The translations under genes were made by a program, and so were the position numbers. The notes under the pieces are model-generated. The model saw only the letters and a program-made list of their open reading frames with translations. It was not told where the DNA came from and searched no databases. This document shows positions 52,651-61,440 of a DNA stretch of 64,000 nucleotides, one piece after another; position 1 is the first letter of the stretch, and each line of letters opens with the position of its first letter. The stretch comes from Clostridium pasteurianum (GTDB taxonomy: Bacteria; Bacillota; Clostridia; Clostridiales; Clostridiaceae): positions 4,220,181 to 4,284,180 of the forward strand of contig NZ_MCGV01000001.1 in the NCBI RefSeq assembly GCF_001705235.1, given 5' to 3'.

Positions 52651-53518
52651 TTTTAGAGGTAAGTACATTTGTAATTTTGTTTTCATCTAGAGTCATATAG
52701 TGATTTCTCTTTATAACAAGTGATATGTAAAAAAGTATTGGATTTTTTAAGGGGAGTTTTTTTAAACTGTCCACATTTTTAACGGCCATATTTATCATTA
52801 CACCTATTCCAAGACCGGAACTTATAAGCGATTTTGCTGTTTGTATTTCATCTGTGCAGTAAAAGTTTGTTAGAGGAGTTCCATTTTCTAAGAACAGGTC
52901 TTTTAATACTTTATTATGTATATATGAATCTCCTAAAACAATGAACTTTTCTTTTGCAATATCTTTAAAATCTAATCTTTCTTTTTCTGAAATTATATGA
53001 TTTTTACTCATGCAAACCATAAATTCATCTGTTTTTAAAAGAGTTGCATTTATAGTTTTAGATTTTATTGGTGCGAGTGAACCTATGAGTGCCATATCAA
53101 CTTTATCTGATAATATAAGATTTTTCATAGCTGCGGAACCTGTTTCTACAAGTTCTATATTTTCAGCAGTACCATTCTTAACTAATTGTTCCATGAAGGC
53201 AGGAAAAAAATAAGCTCCTATAATAGGGGGAACTCCCAATTTTATTTTGCGTCCTGCTGCTCTAGAAATTTCAAATTTTGTTTCATTTATCTCATTAAAT
53301 ATGTTTATAACATGTTTTTCTAGTATTTTTCCGGTATCAGTTAGTGAAAATTTAGTTGACGAATGATCTCTTATAATGAGTTTTGTATTTAATTCTTTTT
53401 CAAGCCTATGCAAAGCCATGGTTACTGAGGGCTGTGAAACATAAAGAATTTTTGCAGTTTCAGTAAAGTTCTTAGTTTTACATAAGCAATTAAAATATTC
53501 CAAGTCTCTTAGATTCAT
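52640..53518 (-). CDS. LysR-family regulator divergent from EamA transporter
   Basis: 292 residues from ATG 53518 (AAGGAG site); a much longer frame to 53710 would overlap the divergent gene and is rejected. Helix-turn-helix NFTETAKILYVSQPSVTMAL (about 18-37), then an effector-binding domain. Divergent from the EamA transporter gene, the typical arrangement for local control. Effector unknown. Confidence 0.92.
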   Translation of the reverse strand: MNLRDLEYFNCLCKTKNFTETAKILYVSQPSVTMALHRLEKELNTKLIIRDHSSTKFSLTDTGKILEKHVINIFNEINETKFEISRAAGRKIKLGVPPIIGAYFFPAFMEQLVKNGTAENIELVETGSAAMKNLILSDKVDMALIGSLAPIKSKTINATLLKTDEFMVCMSKNHIISEKERLDFKDIAKEKFIVLGDSYIHNKVLKDLFLENGTPLTNFYCTDEIQTAKSLISSGLGIGVMINMAVKNVDSLKKLPLKNPILFYISLVIKRNHYMTLDENKITNVLTSKNIN

Positions 53519-53700
53519 AGTTACAACTCCTTTATAATTAGAATACACTATTTGTAAAATCATATCAATATTTGCTTTAAAGATTATTTTATTAGAATGC
53601 TTAAAGCAAAATAGCAGAACCATAACATTATTTGACGAGGGTGGTATAATTAAGTTTAATGCGTTAAATTTAGTATAAAAATTATATATGGAGGAATTAC

Positions 53701-54612
53701 ATGGGAACAAATGACAAAAGAATAGCGTACTTATTTTTAATTATTACAACTAGTGCCTGGGGAAGTTTATATGTAGCAGGTAAATTTGTCTTAAAGAGCA
53801 TCCCACCAATTACAATTTTGTTCTTTAGATATTTAATAGCTTCAATTGTACTTTTTATTGTGCTTAAAAGTAGGGAGAAGGTTACTATCAAAAAAAGTGA
53901 CTATAAATACATTTTTTTTATTGGGTTTATGGGATATTTTATTTCGGTGAGCTCCCAAATGATAGGGATAAAGTTTGCCAATGCATCAATTGCCTCACTT
54001 ATTAATTCTATGAACCCTGTAGCTATTATTGTATTTGCAGTTCCATTATTAAAAGAAAAAATTACATTAAATAAAGTTATTGCTGTAATAGCTTCAGTTG
54101 TAGGTGCTTATATAATTATCGGTGGAGTAGGAGGAGGCGGAGCAATACTAGGGATTGTATTTTCTGTTGTGTCCGTTATTATATGGTCATTGACATCTAT
54201 TTTTGTACGTAAGATTACACAGAGATACGATGCAATTACTGTTACAACTTATGCAATTATTGTTGCTATGATATGTTCTTTTCCGGCCTCTATTATAGAA
54301 ATTGCAAATACAAGTCATGTTACGTTTACTACTTCTAATATAATTTGTTTAATATACATGGGTGTTGTGTGTACGGCTCTTCCAAATTTATTGTGGAATA
54401 AAAGTCTTTCAATGATTGAAGCAGGAAAGTGTTCATTATTTTATCCAGTACAGCCTATGGTATCAGTTGCCCTTGGAGCGGTTTTTTTAGGTGAAGTTAT
54501 AAATAAGAGATTTATAATTGGAGCTGTGTTAATTGTAATGGGTATTTTATTTAGTATCTTCGGAAATAGTAAAAGTAATGTTAAAAAATTAAAATATGAA
54601 AAAGCTTCATAA
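53701..54612 (+). CDS. EamA/DMT-family transporter
   Basis: 303 residues with ten membrane helices in two EamA repeats (first about 9-140, second about 150-290); SAWGSLYVAGKFVLKSIPPI at helix 1 and LGEVINKRFIIGAVLIVMGI near the end. These carriers usually export amino acids or other metabolites. GGAGG site before ATG 53701. Controlled presumably by the divergent LysR gene. Confidence 0.9.
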   Translation: MGTNDKRIAYLFLIITTSAWGSLYVAGKFVLKSIPPITILFFRYLIASIVLFIVLKSREKVTIKKSDYKYIFFIGFMGYFISVSSQMIGIKFANASIASLINSMNPVAIIVFAVPLLKEKITLNKVIAVIASVVGAYIIIGGVGGGGAILGIVFSVVSVIIWSLTSIFVRKITQRYDAITVTTYAIIVAMICSFPASIIEIANTSHVTFTTSNIICLIYMGVVCTALPNLLWNKSLSMIEAGKCSLFYPVQPMVSVALGAVFLGEVINKRFIIGAVLIVMGILFSIFGNSKSNVKKLKYEKAS

Positions 54613-54625
54613 GTAAAAATGAATA

Positions 54626-54663
54626 AAAAGCGCTGGATTTAATTTTATATCTGGCGTTTTTTG
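54626..54663 (+). terminator. terminator of the EamA gene
   Basis: AAAAGCGCTGGAT/ATCTGGCGTTTTTT stem with one bulged base and two G-U pairs, ending in six T. Confidence 0.75.
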
Positions 54664-54908
54664 CTTTATTATATAAAGAATTAGCAAGATTAATACAGCT
54701 GATGTTTATAATTTTTATAGGAATATATTTACTTAAAGTTTTGGGGCTTATATAGAGTAATAATATTTTTAAAAAATTAAGAATGAATGTAACTTTTTCT
54801 ACGTTCCACTGCGAAAAACTTTTAAACTTATAACTGCTCCCATTTTCACTAGTGGAAATGTTTTTTTATAAAATGTAGATTTTTTAGAGCAAAGCGCTCG
54901 ATATTCTC
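54664..54908. other. spacer with small palindromes
   Basis: No gene. It includes CCATTTTCACTAGTGGAAATG (54838 region, near-perfect palindrome centred on CTAG) and GAGCAAAGCGCTC (about 54888). They may belong to a longer form of the adjacent repeat element. Confidence 0.35.
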
Positions 54909-55040
54909 AAAATTCCGTAGGAACGGAGGAATTTTTTCCTTAAACTACTGTTTAAATATGAGTAGTAGTGTTTTGATATGATTTAAAAAAAATCCAATAA
55001 ATATTAGAGCCTAGATATTAAAAGGCTTAGAGATTTCAAT
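54909..55040 (+). repeat. giant quasi-palindromic element C, left part
   Basis: Shared 5' segment with hairpin ATTCCGTAGGAACGGAGGAAT region (54911 on) and TTTTTTCCTT, then the left arm (about 54953-55040) ending AGATTTCAAT. The arm starts AAATATGAGTAGTAGTG, an inverted copy of the last codons and stop of the malic enzyme gene found in the right arm. The IS110-family element begins at the arm's inner end. Confidence 0.8.
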
Positions 55041-55041
55041 T

Positions 55042-55286
55042 GTTTTGTACTATAAGTGTAGACACTTAATCTCATTTGATTAAGTACCTACACTTATTTT
55101 AATATAATAAGAAATGGGCTGATGATTCAATTGTTGGAATTTTGCTTCCGTGGCTCAAACTATCACCCATTCCTTGTTACGTATATTCGATTAAGCAGGT
55201 TGGAACTATAATTAGCTTCCGTGTAACGAACAAAAATGAGTAGTAATAAGTGGATGGACAAAATTTTTAGCAAAGGAGTCGATATT
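55042..55286 (+). ncRNA. candidate bridge RNA region of the IS110 element
   Basis: The non-coding left end holds several stems: AAGTGTAGACACTTAATC with GATTAAGTACCTACACTT (about 55055-55096), a bulged stem GAAATGGGCTGATG against CTATCACCCATTCC (about 55110-55174) with a large internal loop, and TTGTTACG against TGTAACGAACAA (about 55175-55233). In IS110 group members this region encodes the bridge RNA that guides insertion. Loop-to-target pairing was not resolved by eye. Confidence 0.5.
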
Positions 55287-56489
55287 ATGATTAGTGTTGG
55301 CATAGACGTTTCAAAAAACAAAAGTACAGTTTGTATTCGCAAATTATATGGTGAAATTTTAGAGAAACCTTTTGAAGTTAAACATACTTTAGAAGAACTA
55401 AAAAAGCTGGCTGATAAGATTATAAGTTTTGACGAAGAAAGTAAAGTAATTTTGGAAGCAACAGGACATTATCATATTCCAGTAGTATCTTATCTACAGG
55501 AAAGAGGAATTTGGGTTTCTGTTGTTAATCCCATGCTTATGAAAAAGTATGCAAGTATATCTATTAGAAAAGGTAAAACAGATAAATTAGACTCAAAAAC
55601 AATCTCGAAATTTGGCTTAGACAATTGGCATGAACTAAGTAATTATAAAATAGAAGAAGATATATATTATGAACTTAAAGCTCTTTCAAGAGAATATTTT
55701 CAGTTTATGTCCTTAAGAATAAAACTTAAAGTAATTCTTTCAAACCTTTTAGATGAAACAATGCCAGGAATTGCAGGACTTCTAGCTTCAAATTCACCTA
55801 ACTTTGCAAAAGATAAGTTATCAGATTTTGTTCAAAAATACTGGCATTATGACAATATTATTAAATTAAGCCAAAATAAATTTACTGAAAACTATAAGAA
55901 GTGGACAAAAAAAGAAGGATACCAATTTAGCGAGAATAAAGCTCATGAAATATATATTCTCGCTAAAAATAGTATCACAACTATGCCTTCTAAGATGTCA
56001 AGTACAAAAATGATCATCTTAGAAACTATAAAGGGCATCCATTCGACTGGAATAACCTTAAATAAAATATTATCACGAATGAAGGAACTTGCCAAGCTAT
56101 TACCAGAATATGATGTTGTTTTGAATATGAACGGTGTAGGAGAAAGACTGGCACCAAGAATTATTGCGGAAATAGGTGATGTAAGAAAGTATTACAGTGC
56201 AAAGGCTCTTGTGGCTTATTCAGGAATAGATGCACCACCTTATCAATCGGGAAACTTTAATGGAAACAACCGAAAAATATCAAAACGAGGATCTCGATAT
56301 CTTAGAAAAACAGGTTATGAGATAATGAAAAGCATAAAATGTAGAGTCCCCACTAAAGATACAGCAGTGTATGACTATATAATAAAAAAAGAATCAGAGG
56401 GTAAGGCAAAGAAGCAGGCTAAAATAGCAGGATTAAATAAATTTTTGAGAATATATTATGCTAGAGTTTCAGAAATTTTGAAAAACTAA
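55287..56489 (+). CDS. IS110-family transposase (DEDD recombinase)
   Basis: 400 residues from ATG 55287 (AAGGAG site; frame extends to 55236 without a site). The RuvC-like N-terminal domain carries Asp7 (GIDVSK), Glu57 (LEATGHY), Asp99 and Asp102 (KTDKLDSKT). A coiled linker follows, then the Transposase_20 domain (about 270-370) with MNGVGERLAPRIIAEIGD and the catalytic Ser about 321 in YQSGNFNGNNRKISKRGS. The gene is intact, so the element may be active. Confidence 0.92.
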   Translation: MISVGIDVSKNKSTVCIRKLYGEILEKPFEVKHTLEELKKLADKIISFDEESKVILEATGHYHIPVVSYLQERGIWVSVVNPMLMKKYASISIRKGKTDKLDSKTISKFGLDNWHELSNYKIEEDIYYELKALSREYFQFMSLRIKLKVILSNLLDETMPGIAGLLASNSPNFAKDKLSDFVQKYWHYDNIIKLSQNKFTENYKKWTKKEGYQFSENKAHEIYILAKNSITTMPSKMSSTKMIILETIKGIHSTGITLNKILSRMKELAKLLPEYDVVLNMNGVGERLAPRIIAEIGDVRKYYSAKALVAYSGIDAPPYQSGNFNGNNRKISKRGSRYLRKTGYEIMKSIKCRVPTKDTAVYDYIIKKESEGKAKKQAKIAGLNKFLRIYYARVSEILKN

Positions 56490-56626
56490 AAAAATAAAAA
56501 TAGAGCATTTTAAAAAAATCTTCTGTAAGAAGGTTCTTTTAAAGTTGCCCTATTTTACTGAAAAATTTCTTTGAAATTTTTTAATAAAAACACTTGACTT
56601 TACTTAGCAGGTTTGAACGATAGTGA

Positions 56627-56714
56627 GTTTATTGAAATCTCTTAGGCTTTTAATATCTAGGCTCTTAGATTTATGAATTTTTTTTAATGTATCGGAACAC
56701 TACTACTCATATTT
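56627..56714 (+). repeat. giant quasi-palindromic element C, right part
   Basis: Right arm, complementary to 54953-55040: TTGAAATCTCTTAGGCTTTT, then TATCTAGGCTC, and finally the CACTACTACTCATATTT end that overlaps the stop and last codons of the malic enzyme gene (stop at 56703-56705). Just before it, GTGAGTTTATTG resembles the 3' half of the conserved apex (GCGAGTTATT). Confidence 0.8.
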
Positions 56715-58334
56715 CGCTTCCCAGATTTCGTTTTCTACAGCTTTTTTAGCATCTTTTATGTCAGCTCTATTTAGACCATCTTTAACAGCAGCTTCAACTA
56801 CGGCTGTTGCAACTAATTTTGAAGCTTCTTTAAGTCTTGCAACAGGTGGAAGTATTGGAGCACCAGGTTTTGAAAGATCCTGTAAAGTTGCAATTCCATG
56901 TGCAGCGGCTGAAAGCATTGCATCTGAAACTGTTTTTGATTTTGCAACAATTATTCCTAGGCCAAGACCAGGGTAGAGGAGAGCGTTATTTGCCTGACCT
57001 ATTTTATAGGTAATTCCTTTGTATTCAACAGGCTCTGAAGGACTTCCAGTTACAACTAAAGCTCTTCCATCAGTCCATTCTATAATATCTTTTGCAGTTG
57101 CCTCTGCAAGTTTTGTTGGATTTGAAATAGGCATAATAGCAGGTTTTTCATTTATTTCTGCCATTTTTCTTATTGCAGCTTCTGAAAAAGCACCGTGAAC
57201 TCCAGAGCATCCAATAAGTACTGTAGGTTTAACTGCTGCTACTATATCAGCAATATCAGTTAAAGGTTTTTTTAATTCGCCTTTTTTTCTAGCATATTTC
57301 TTTTGGCCATCAGTTAAGCCATCCATATCTTCAGTTAGAAGGCCTTGCCTGTCTATGAGATAAAAATCTTTTCTTGCTTCATTTTCAGATTTTCCAGTTC
57401 TTATTTTTTCAAGAAGTATTTGATCAGATACTCCAACTCCAGCAGTACCACCACCGAATACTAATATTTTATGATCTTTTACAGGAATTTTTGTAACTTC
57501 TGCAATTGCATTCATAGCGGATACCATCATTACGCCTGTACCTTGAATATCATCATTAAAAGTACAAATTTTTGATCTATATTTTTCTAGTATTCTGCGT
57601 GCGTTACCACGACCGAAATCTTCCCAGTGCATTAAAACTTCAGGGAAAAGCTCTGTAGAAATTTTTACGAATTCATCTATGAAATTATCATATTTTTCAC
57701 CTGTAACTCTTTTATGTTTGTTTCCAGTATATAGTGGGTCATTTAAAAGTTTTTCATTGTTTGTTCCAGCATCTATTACTACAGGAAGAACATTTTTAGG
57801 GTTAACACCAGCCGCAACAGTATATACTGCAAGTTTTCCTATTGAAATATCAACGCCTTGAATTCCCCAGTCTCCAATTCCAAGAACTCCTTCACCATCG
57901 GTTACAACAATAAGTTTAATTTCATCGAGATCTTTTAAGCCTGCTTCAATGGATTCTTTTATGTTTTCAGGATGGTCAATAGATAAAAATACAGCATCTT
58001 TTGGTGTTTCATAATTTTTAGAATAATTTATTACTGCATCTCCTATAGTTGGAGTATATATTATTGGAAGAAATTCTGTAACGTGTTTTCCTACAACATA
58101 ATAAAATAAAGTTCTATTTATATCAAATAAATTCATGAGATAATTGTGCTTTTCAAGGTTATCTTCAAAAGCTTTTGTTCTTTCATATGCAATTTGTTCC
58201 TGTTCGTCAAGAGTTCTTACTGTACTTGGAAGAAGTCCTGTAAGTCCGTATTTTTCTCTTTCTTCTTCAGTAAAAGCAGTTCCCTTGTTTAAAAATGGGT
58301 TTCTTAATAAATCTTGTCCTTTTAAGTTGATCAT
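56703..58334 (-). CDS. malic enzyme (NAD(P)-dependent, oxaloacetate-decarboxylating)
   Basis: 543 residues, the full length of large malic enzymes. YTPTIGDAVINYSKN (about 92-106; active Tyr), VVTDGEGVLGIGDWGIQG, the catalytic Lys region GKLAVYTVAAGVNP, metal ligands in WEDFGRGNA, dinucleotide-binding VFGGGTAGVGVSDQI and ISNPTKLAEATAKD. It converts malate to pyruvate and CO2. AGGAG site before ATG 58334. Operon with the upstream dicarboxylate transporter (51-bp gap). Confidence 0.95.
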   Translation of the reverse strand: MINLKGQDLLRNPFLNKGTAFTEEEREKYGLTGLLPSTVRTLDEQEQIAYERTKAFEDNLEKHNYLMNLFDINRTLFYYVVGKHVTEFLPIIYTPTIGDAVINYSKNYETPKDAVFLSIDHPENIKESIEAGLKDLDEIKLIVVTDGEGVLGIGDWGIQGVDISIGKLAVYTVAAGVNPKNVLPVVIDAGTNNEKLLNDPLYTGNKHKRVTGEKYDNFIDEFVKISTELFPEVLMHWEDFGRGNARRILEKYRSKICTFNDDIQGTGVMMVSAMNAIAEVTKIPVKDHKILVFGGGTAGVGVSDQILLEKIRTGKSENEARKDFYLIDRQGLLTEDMDGLTDGQKKYARKKGELKKPLTDIADIVAAVKPTVLIGCSGVHGAFSEAAIRKMAEINEKPAIMPISNPTKLAEATAKDIIEWTDGRALVVTGSPSEPVEYKGITYKIGQANNALLYPGLGLGIIVAKSKTVSDAMLSAAAHGIATLQDLSKPGAPILPPVARLKEASKLVATAVVEAAVKDGLNRADIKDAKKAVENEIWEAKYE

Positions 58335-58385
58335 TTAATAACACTCCTTTTAATTTTCATTAATGTCATAAATAATATGAATTTT

Positions 58386-59816
58386 TTAATATAATCCAAT
58401 AATTTTCCACCATATGCAGCCTAAACCAAGCCATATAATAAAGTATACTATACCAAGAATAAAGTTTAAACTCCACCATTTATTTTGACTTACATAACCT
58501 GAACCGAAAAGAAGAGGAGCAGGTCCATTACTGTAATGTGTAGTTGAAGAAAATAAGTTTCCAAAGAAACCTAAAGTTAAAGCAGCAAGCATTGGAGGAA
58601 CACCACCAGCTATAGCTACACCAAGAAATGCGGAGTACATTGCACTTACATGAGCGGTTGCACTTGCAAATATGTAATGTATATAAAAATAAGCTACGAG
58701 TAAAATAAACAATATTATTGGCCAACTGAAACCGTGGACACCATTTGCAACTAATTTACTAAACCATTTGATTAACCCTAGTTTATTTAGCTGATTTGCC
58801 ATCATAACTAATACAGAAAACCATACAAGAGTATCCCAGGCGCCTTTTTCGCTTTTTACGTCATTCCAGTCAATTACTTTGAAAATCAGTAAAAGTGAAA
58901 GACCAATTAAAGCTGTAAGTGTAGCATTTACATGAGTAAAGCTTCCTGTTACCCATAAGAAAAGTATTATAATAAAGATTAAAATCATAAATTTTTCTTG
59001 CCTTTTTAATGGTCCCATTTTTGAAAGGGCATCTTTTGCAATTTTGGGTGCGTTGGGTGTATTTTTAACCTCTGGTGGATACAGCTTGTATATTATTAAA
59101 GGTATAAGAATAAGTGATACAATGCCAGGTACTAGTGCAGCTAAAAACCAGCCAAACCAGGTGATATTAACATTAAGTCCCTTTGCAAGCGTTTGAGCTA
59201 ACGGATTTCCAGCCATTGCGGTTAAAAACATAGCAGCAGTTATAGCATCTCCATGAAATTCAGAAAATATAAGAAAAGCTCCTATTTTTCTTTCTGTTCC
59301 ATCTTCGGGCTTTGAACCAAATGCTTCTGATAGTGACTTTATTATAGGGTAGATTATTCCACCAGCTCTTGCGGTATTACTTGGAGTAGCAGGAGCTATT
59401 ACGAGATCACAAAATATAATTGAATAGCAAAGTCCTAATGTTTTTTTACCAAATAATTTTACAAATTGATAAGCGATTCTTGAACCAAGACCTGTTTTTA
59501 TAAAACCTCTTGATATAAAGAAGGCAATAACTATAAGCCATATGCTGCTTTCACTAAAACCAGAAAGTGCAGTATCTATTTTTGTGGTATTTGTAAAACA
59601 AGATAATGTTAAGCCTATAATAGCCACAGCACCTATTGGAAAAGGTTTTAATATGCATCCAACTATTGTTGCAATAAAAATTGCTAGCATATGTAAGGCA
59701 ATTGGTTTAATACCAGAAGGACAAGGCATAAACCATATTATAGCACCAATGGCAAAGACTATAAGTAGTTTAAAGTACACATTAGAGAATAGTGTACCCC
59801 TGCAATCGTTTTCCAT
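58386..59816 (-). CDS. DASS-family anion:sodium symporter (malate/dicarboxylate uptake)
   Basis: 476 residues with about 12-14 membrane helices. DASS/SLC13 signature regions: LVIAPATPSNTARAGGIIYP (about 143-162; SNT substrate/sodium motif) and LFSSTTHYSNGPAPLLFGSG (second SxT-type motif). The group contains bacterial malate, citrate, 2-oxoglutarate and succinate carriers. The following malic enzyme gene makes malate the likely substrate. AAGGAAG site before ATG 59816. Confidence 0.9.
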   Translation of the reverse strand: MENDCRGTLFSNVYFKLLIVFAIGAIIWFMPCPSGIKPIALHMLAIFIATIVGCILKPFPIGAVAIIGLTLSCFTNTTKIDTALSGFSESSIWLIVIAFFISRGFIKTGLGSRIAYQFVKLFGKKTLGLCYSIIFCDLVIAPATPSNTARAGGIIYPIIKSLSEAFGSKPEDGTERKIGAFLIFSEFHGDAITAAMFLTAMAGNPLAQTLAKGLNVNITWFGWFLAALVPGIVSLILIPLIIYKLYPPEVKNTPNAPKIAKDALSKMGPLKRQEKFMILIFIIILFLWVTGSFTHVNATLTALIGLSLLLIFKVIDWNDVKSEKGAWDTLVWFSVLVMMANQLNKLGLIKWFSKLVANGVHGFSWPIILFILLVAYFYIHYIFASATAHVSAMYSAFLGVAIAGGVPPMLAALTLGFFGNLFSSTTHYSNGPAPLLFGSGYVSQNKWWSLNFILGIVYFIIWLGLGCIWWKIIGLY

Positions 59817-59937
59817 ACCTGAAACTTCCTTTCGTTTTTCTTTTCAAATTTATTATACTTCTATACTAGTCCAAGGAGAAATATAGTTTATTTATTAAGT
59901 CATAAATATTATTTATAACAGGAAGATAAATTCTTTA

Positions 59938-59968
59938 TTGACTGATACCTTGGGGATTAGTTTATACT
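59938..59968 (+). promoter_or_regulatory. MerR-type promoter with 19-bp spacer
   Basis: TTGACT (59938-59943), 19-bp spacer GATACCTTGGGGATTAGTT, TATACT (59963-59968). Over-long spacers are the mark of promoters activated by MerR proteins through DNA twisting; here it precedes the MerR gene itself, implying autoregulation. Confidence 0.7.
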
Positions 59969-59993
59969 GTTAAATAAGGGAGGGAAGATAAGT

Positions 59994-61400
59994 ATGAAGA
60001 TAAGTGAAGTTATGAAAATTACGTCTTTAACCAAAAGGGCAATAAATTATTATGAAGAAAATGAATTGATTAGTCCTTCAATAAAACATAATAATTACAG
60101 GGATTATTCTAAAGAGGATATTGAAAAGTTAAAACAAATTTCTGTATTGAGGAGCTTTGACATATCAGTAAAGAAAATTAAAGAAATATTATTTGATTCT
60201 AGTGAAATTGAAAGGGTATTTAAGGAACACCTAAATAATATGAAACTTAAAATTGAAAATATGGAAAGGTGCGAAGAGATTCTTGAAACATGTATAAATG
60301 AGTTTAATTATGCAGATTCTAATATACAAAAAATAACTGAAAATATGATGATTCTAAAGAAAAGTTTTGACATGAGTGAAAGGGAAAAGAGGGGATATAT
60401 GAAAAGAAAGTTACTGCATATTTTTCCTGGATTTTTTGGCAGATATATTTGTTTGAAGTTTTCAAATTATCTTGATGAACCCATTGATAGTAAAGAAAAG
60501 GAGAATGCATGGATACACCTTGTTAAAGTACTTGATAACAGTAATACATTGAGAGTTAAAAATGAGATAATAGAAGATGATGAAATTAATTGGAAATCAT
60601 TTAAAAAAACAATTCAAGATAGGGATGAAGAATTTTATCAGATGACAGAAGAAGATATTAAGAGTTATGTGAAAAGTTTATATAATCTTGAATTCACTGA
60701 GACGGATTTGAAGTTTCTTGAAAAATTTATTAGTTGTATGGATTCTAAAGAAAGTATAAAATACACTAATGATTTGCTCCAATCTATAAGTGGAGATTTA
60801 AAGATACTCAGCTCAAAATACAAGAAATTTGAGGAAAATCGTTTAAAAGTTAATGACGAAATGAAAAAAGTATATTCAAATTTGATGAAGTTTGATTCTA
60901 ATAAAGTTAAAAATAATATGGGGGTTATAATTTTGCCTCAAATGACTTTGGTTGCATATGAATATACAAAGTTTATACCCTTTGGGAAAACGACAAAATT
61001 GGTTGATAACTTTAGAAGTAGAATTAAGGAAATTAAAAATGTAATTAATCCTAATGATATCTATACGATTAATGGCATTGACAGTTTGCCAGAATATGAG
61101 AAACCTAAAACTAATAAATTTACTTTCTCATTTATAATAGGAGTACAAGTTTCTAAAGTGGAAGAAATTCCAAAGGACATGAAAGTATTTGCTATTCCAC
61201 AGCATAAACATGCATGGTATATAAAACAGAGTAAAAATTTAAAGACATTTATAAAAGGGGAAATACCAATGATAAGTTTTATTTCTAAGTCTTATGAAAT
61301 TGTAAAATTTCCTGTAATTACTATGTATAGGCGTGATTATAATAATGTTAGTGCAGAAACTATCGTTTTTAACTATATGCCAATAGCAGAAAAAAATTAA
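59994..61400 (+). CDS. MerR-family regulator with large C-terminal sensor region
   Basis: 468 residues. MerR winged helix (about 1-75: ISEVMKITSLTKRAINYYEE and VLRSFDISVKKIKEIL), a dimerisation coiled coil (about 78-115), a long helical middle (about 120-300) and a GyrI-like effector-binding region (about 305-466, GVIILPQMTLVAYEYTKFIP). It is unusually long for a MerR protein and resembles multidrug-sensing members (BmrR/TipA logic). AGGGAGGG site. The neighbouring ABC exporter, convergent, is a possible functional partner. Confidence 0.85.
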   Translation: MKISEVMKITSLTKRAINYYEENELISPSIKHNNYRDYSKEDIEKLKQISVLRSFDISVKKIKEILFDSSEIERVFKEHLNNMKLKIENMERCEEILETCINEFNYADSNIQKITENMMILKKSFDMSEREKRGYMKRKLLHIFPGFFGRYICLKFSNYLDEPIDSKEKENAWIHLVKVLDNSNTLRVKNEIIEDDEINWKSFKKTIQDRDEEFYQMTEEDIKSYVKSLYNLEFTETDLKFLEKFISCMDSKESIKYTNDLLQSISGDLKILSSKYKKFEENRLKVNDEMKKVYSNLMKFDSNKVKNNMGVIILPQMTLVAYEYTKFIPFGKTTKLVDNFRSRIKEIKNVINPNDIYTINGIDSLPEYEKPKTNKFTFSFIIGVQVSKVEEIPKDMKVFAIPQHKHAWYIKQSKNLKTFIKGEIPMISFISKSYEIVKFPVITMYRRDYNNVSAETIVFNYMPIAEKN

Positions 61401-61439
61401 GAATCAAGGAGGATTTTCCGCCATTCTTAATTTTCAATT
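61393..61439. terminator. bidirectional terminator between MerR and ABC exporter genes
   Basis: AAAATTAAGAAT/ATTCTTAATTTT with an inner GGAGGA/TTTTCC pairing; T-runs on both sides. The left arm overlaps the MerR stop codon. Confidence 0.8.
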
Positions 61440-61440
61440 T

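Larger units (their letters stand above)
55041..56626 (+). mobile_element. IS110-family insertion sequence in the apex of element C
   Basis: About 1.57-1.59 kb between the two arms of palindromic element C: a 5' non-coding region of about 240 bp, one DEDD transposase gene and a 3' non-coding region of about 130 bp. No terminal inverted repeats or target duplication are evident, as usual for IS110. The right end carries an outward TTGACT (56594-56599) and the left end a TATAAG (55051-55056). If the ends join in a circle these could form a promoter with about 17-bp spacing, putting the ends near 55042 and 56607. Exact ends are not fixed. Confidence 0.8.
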
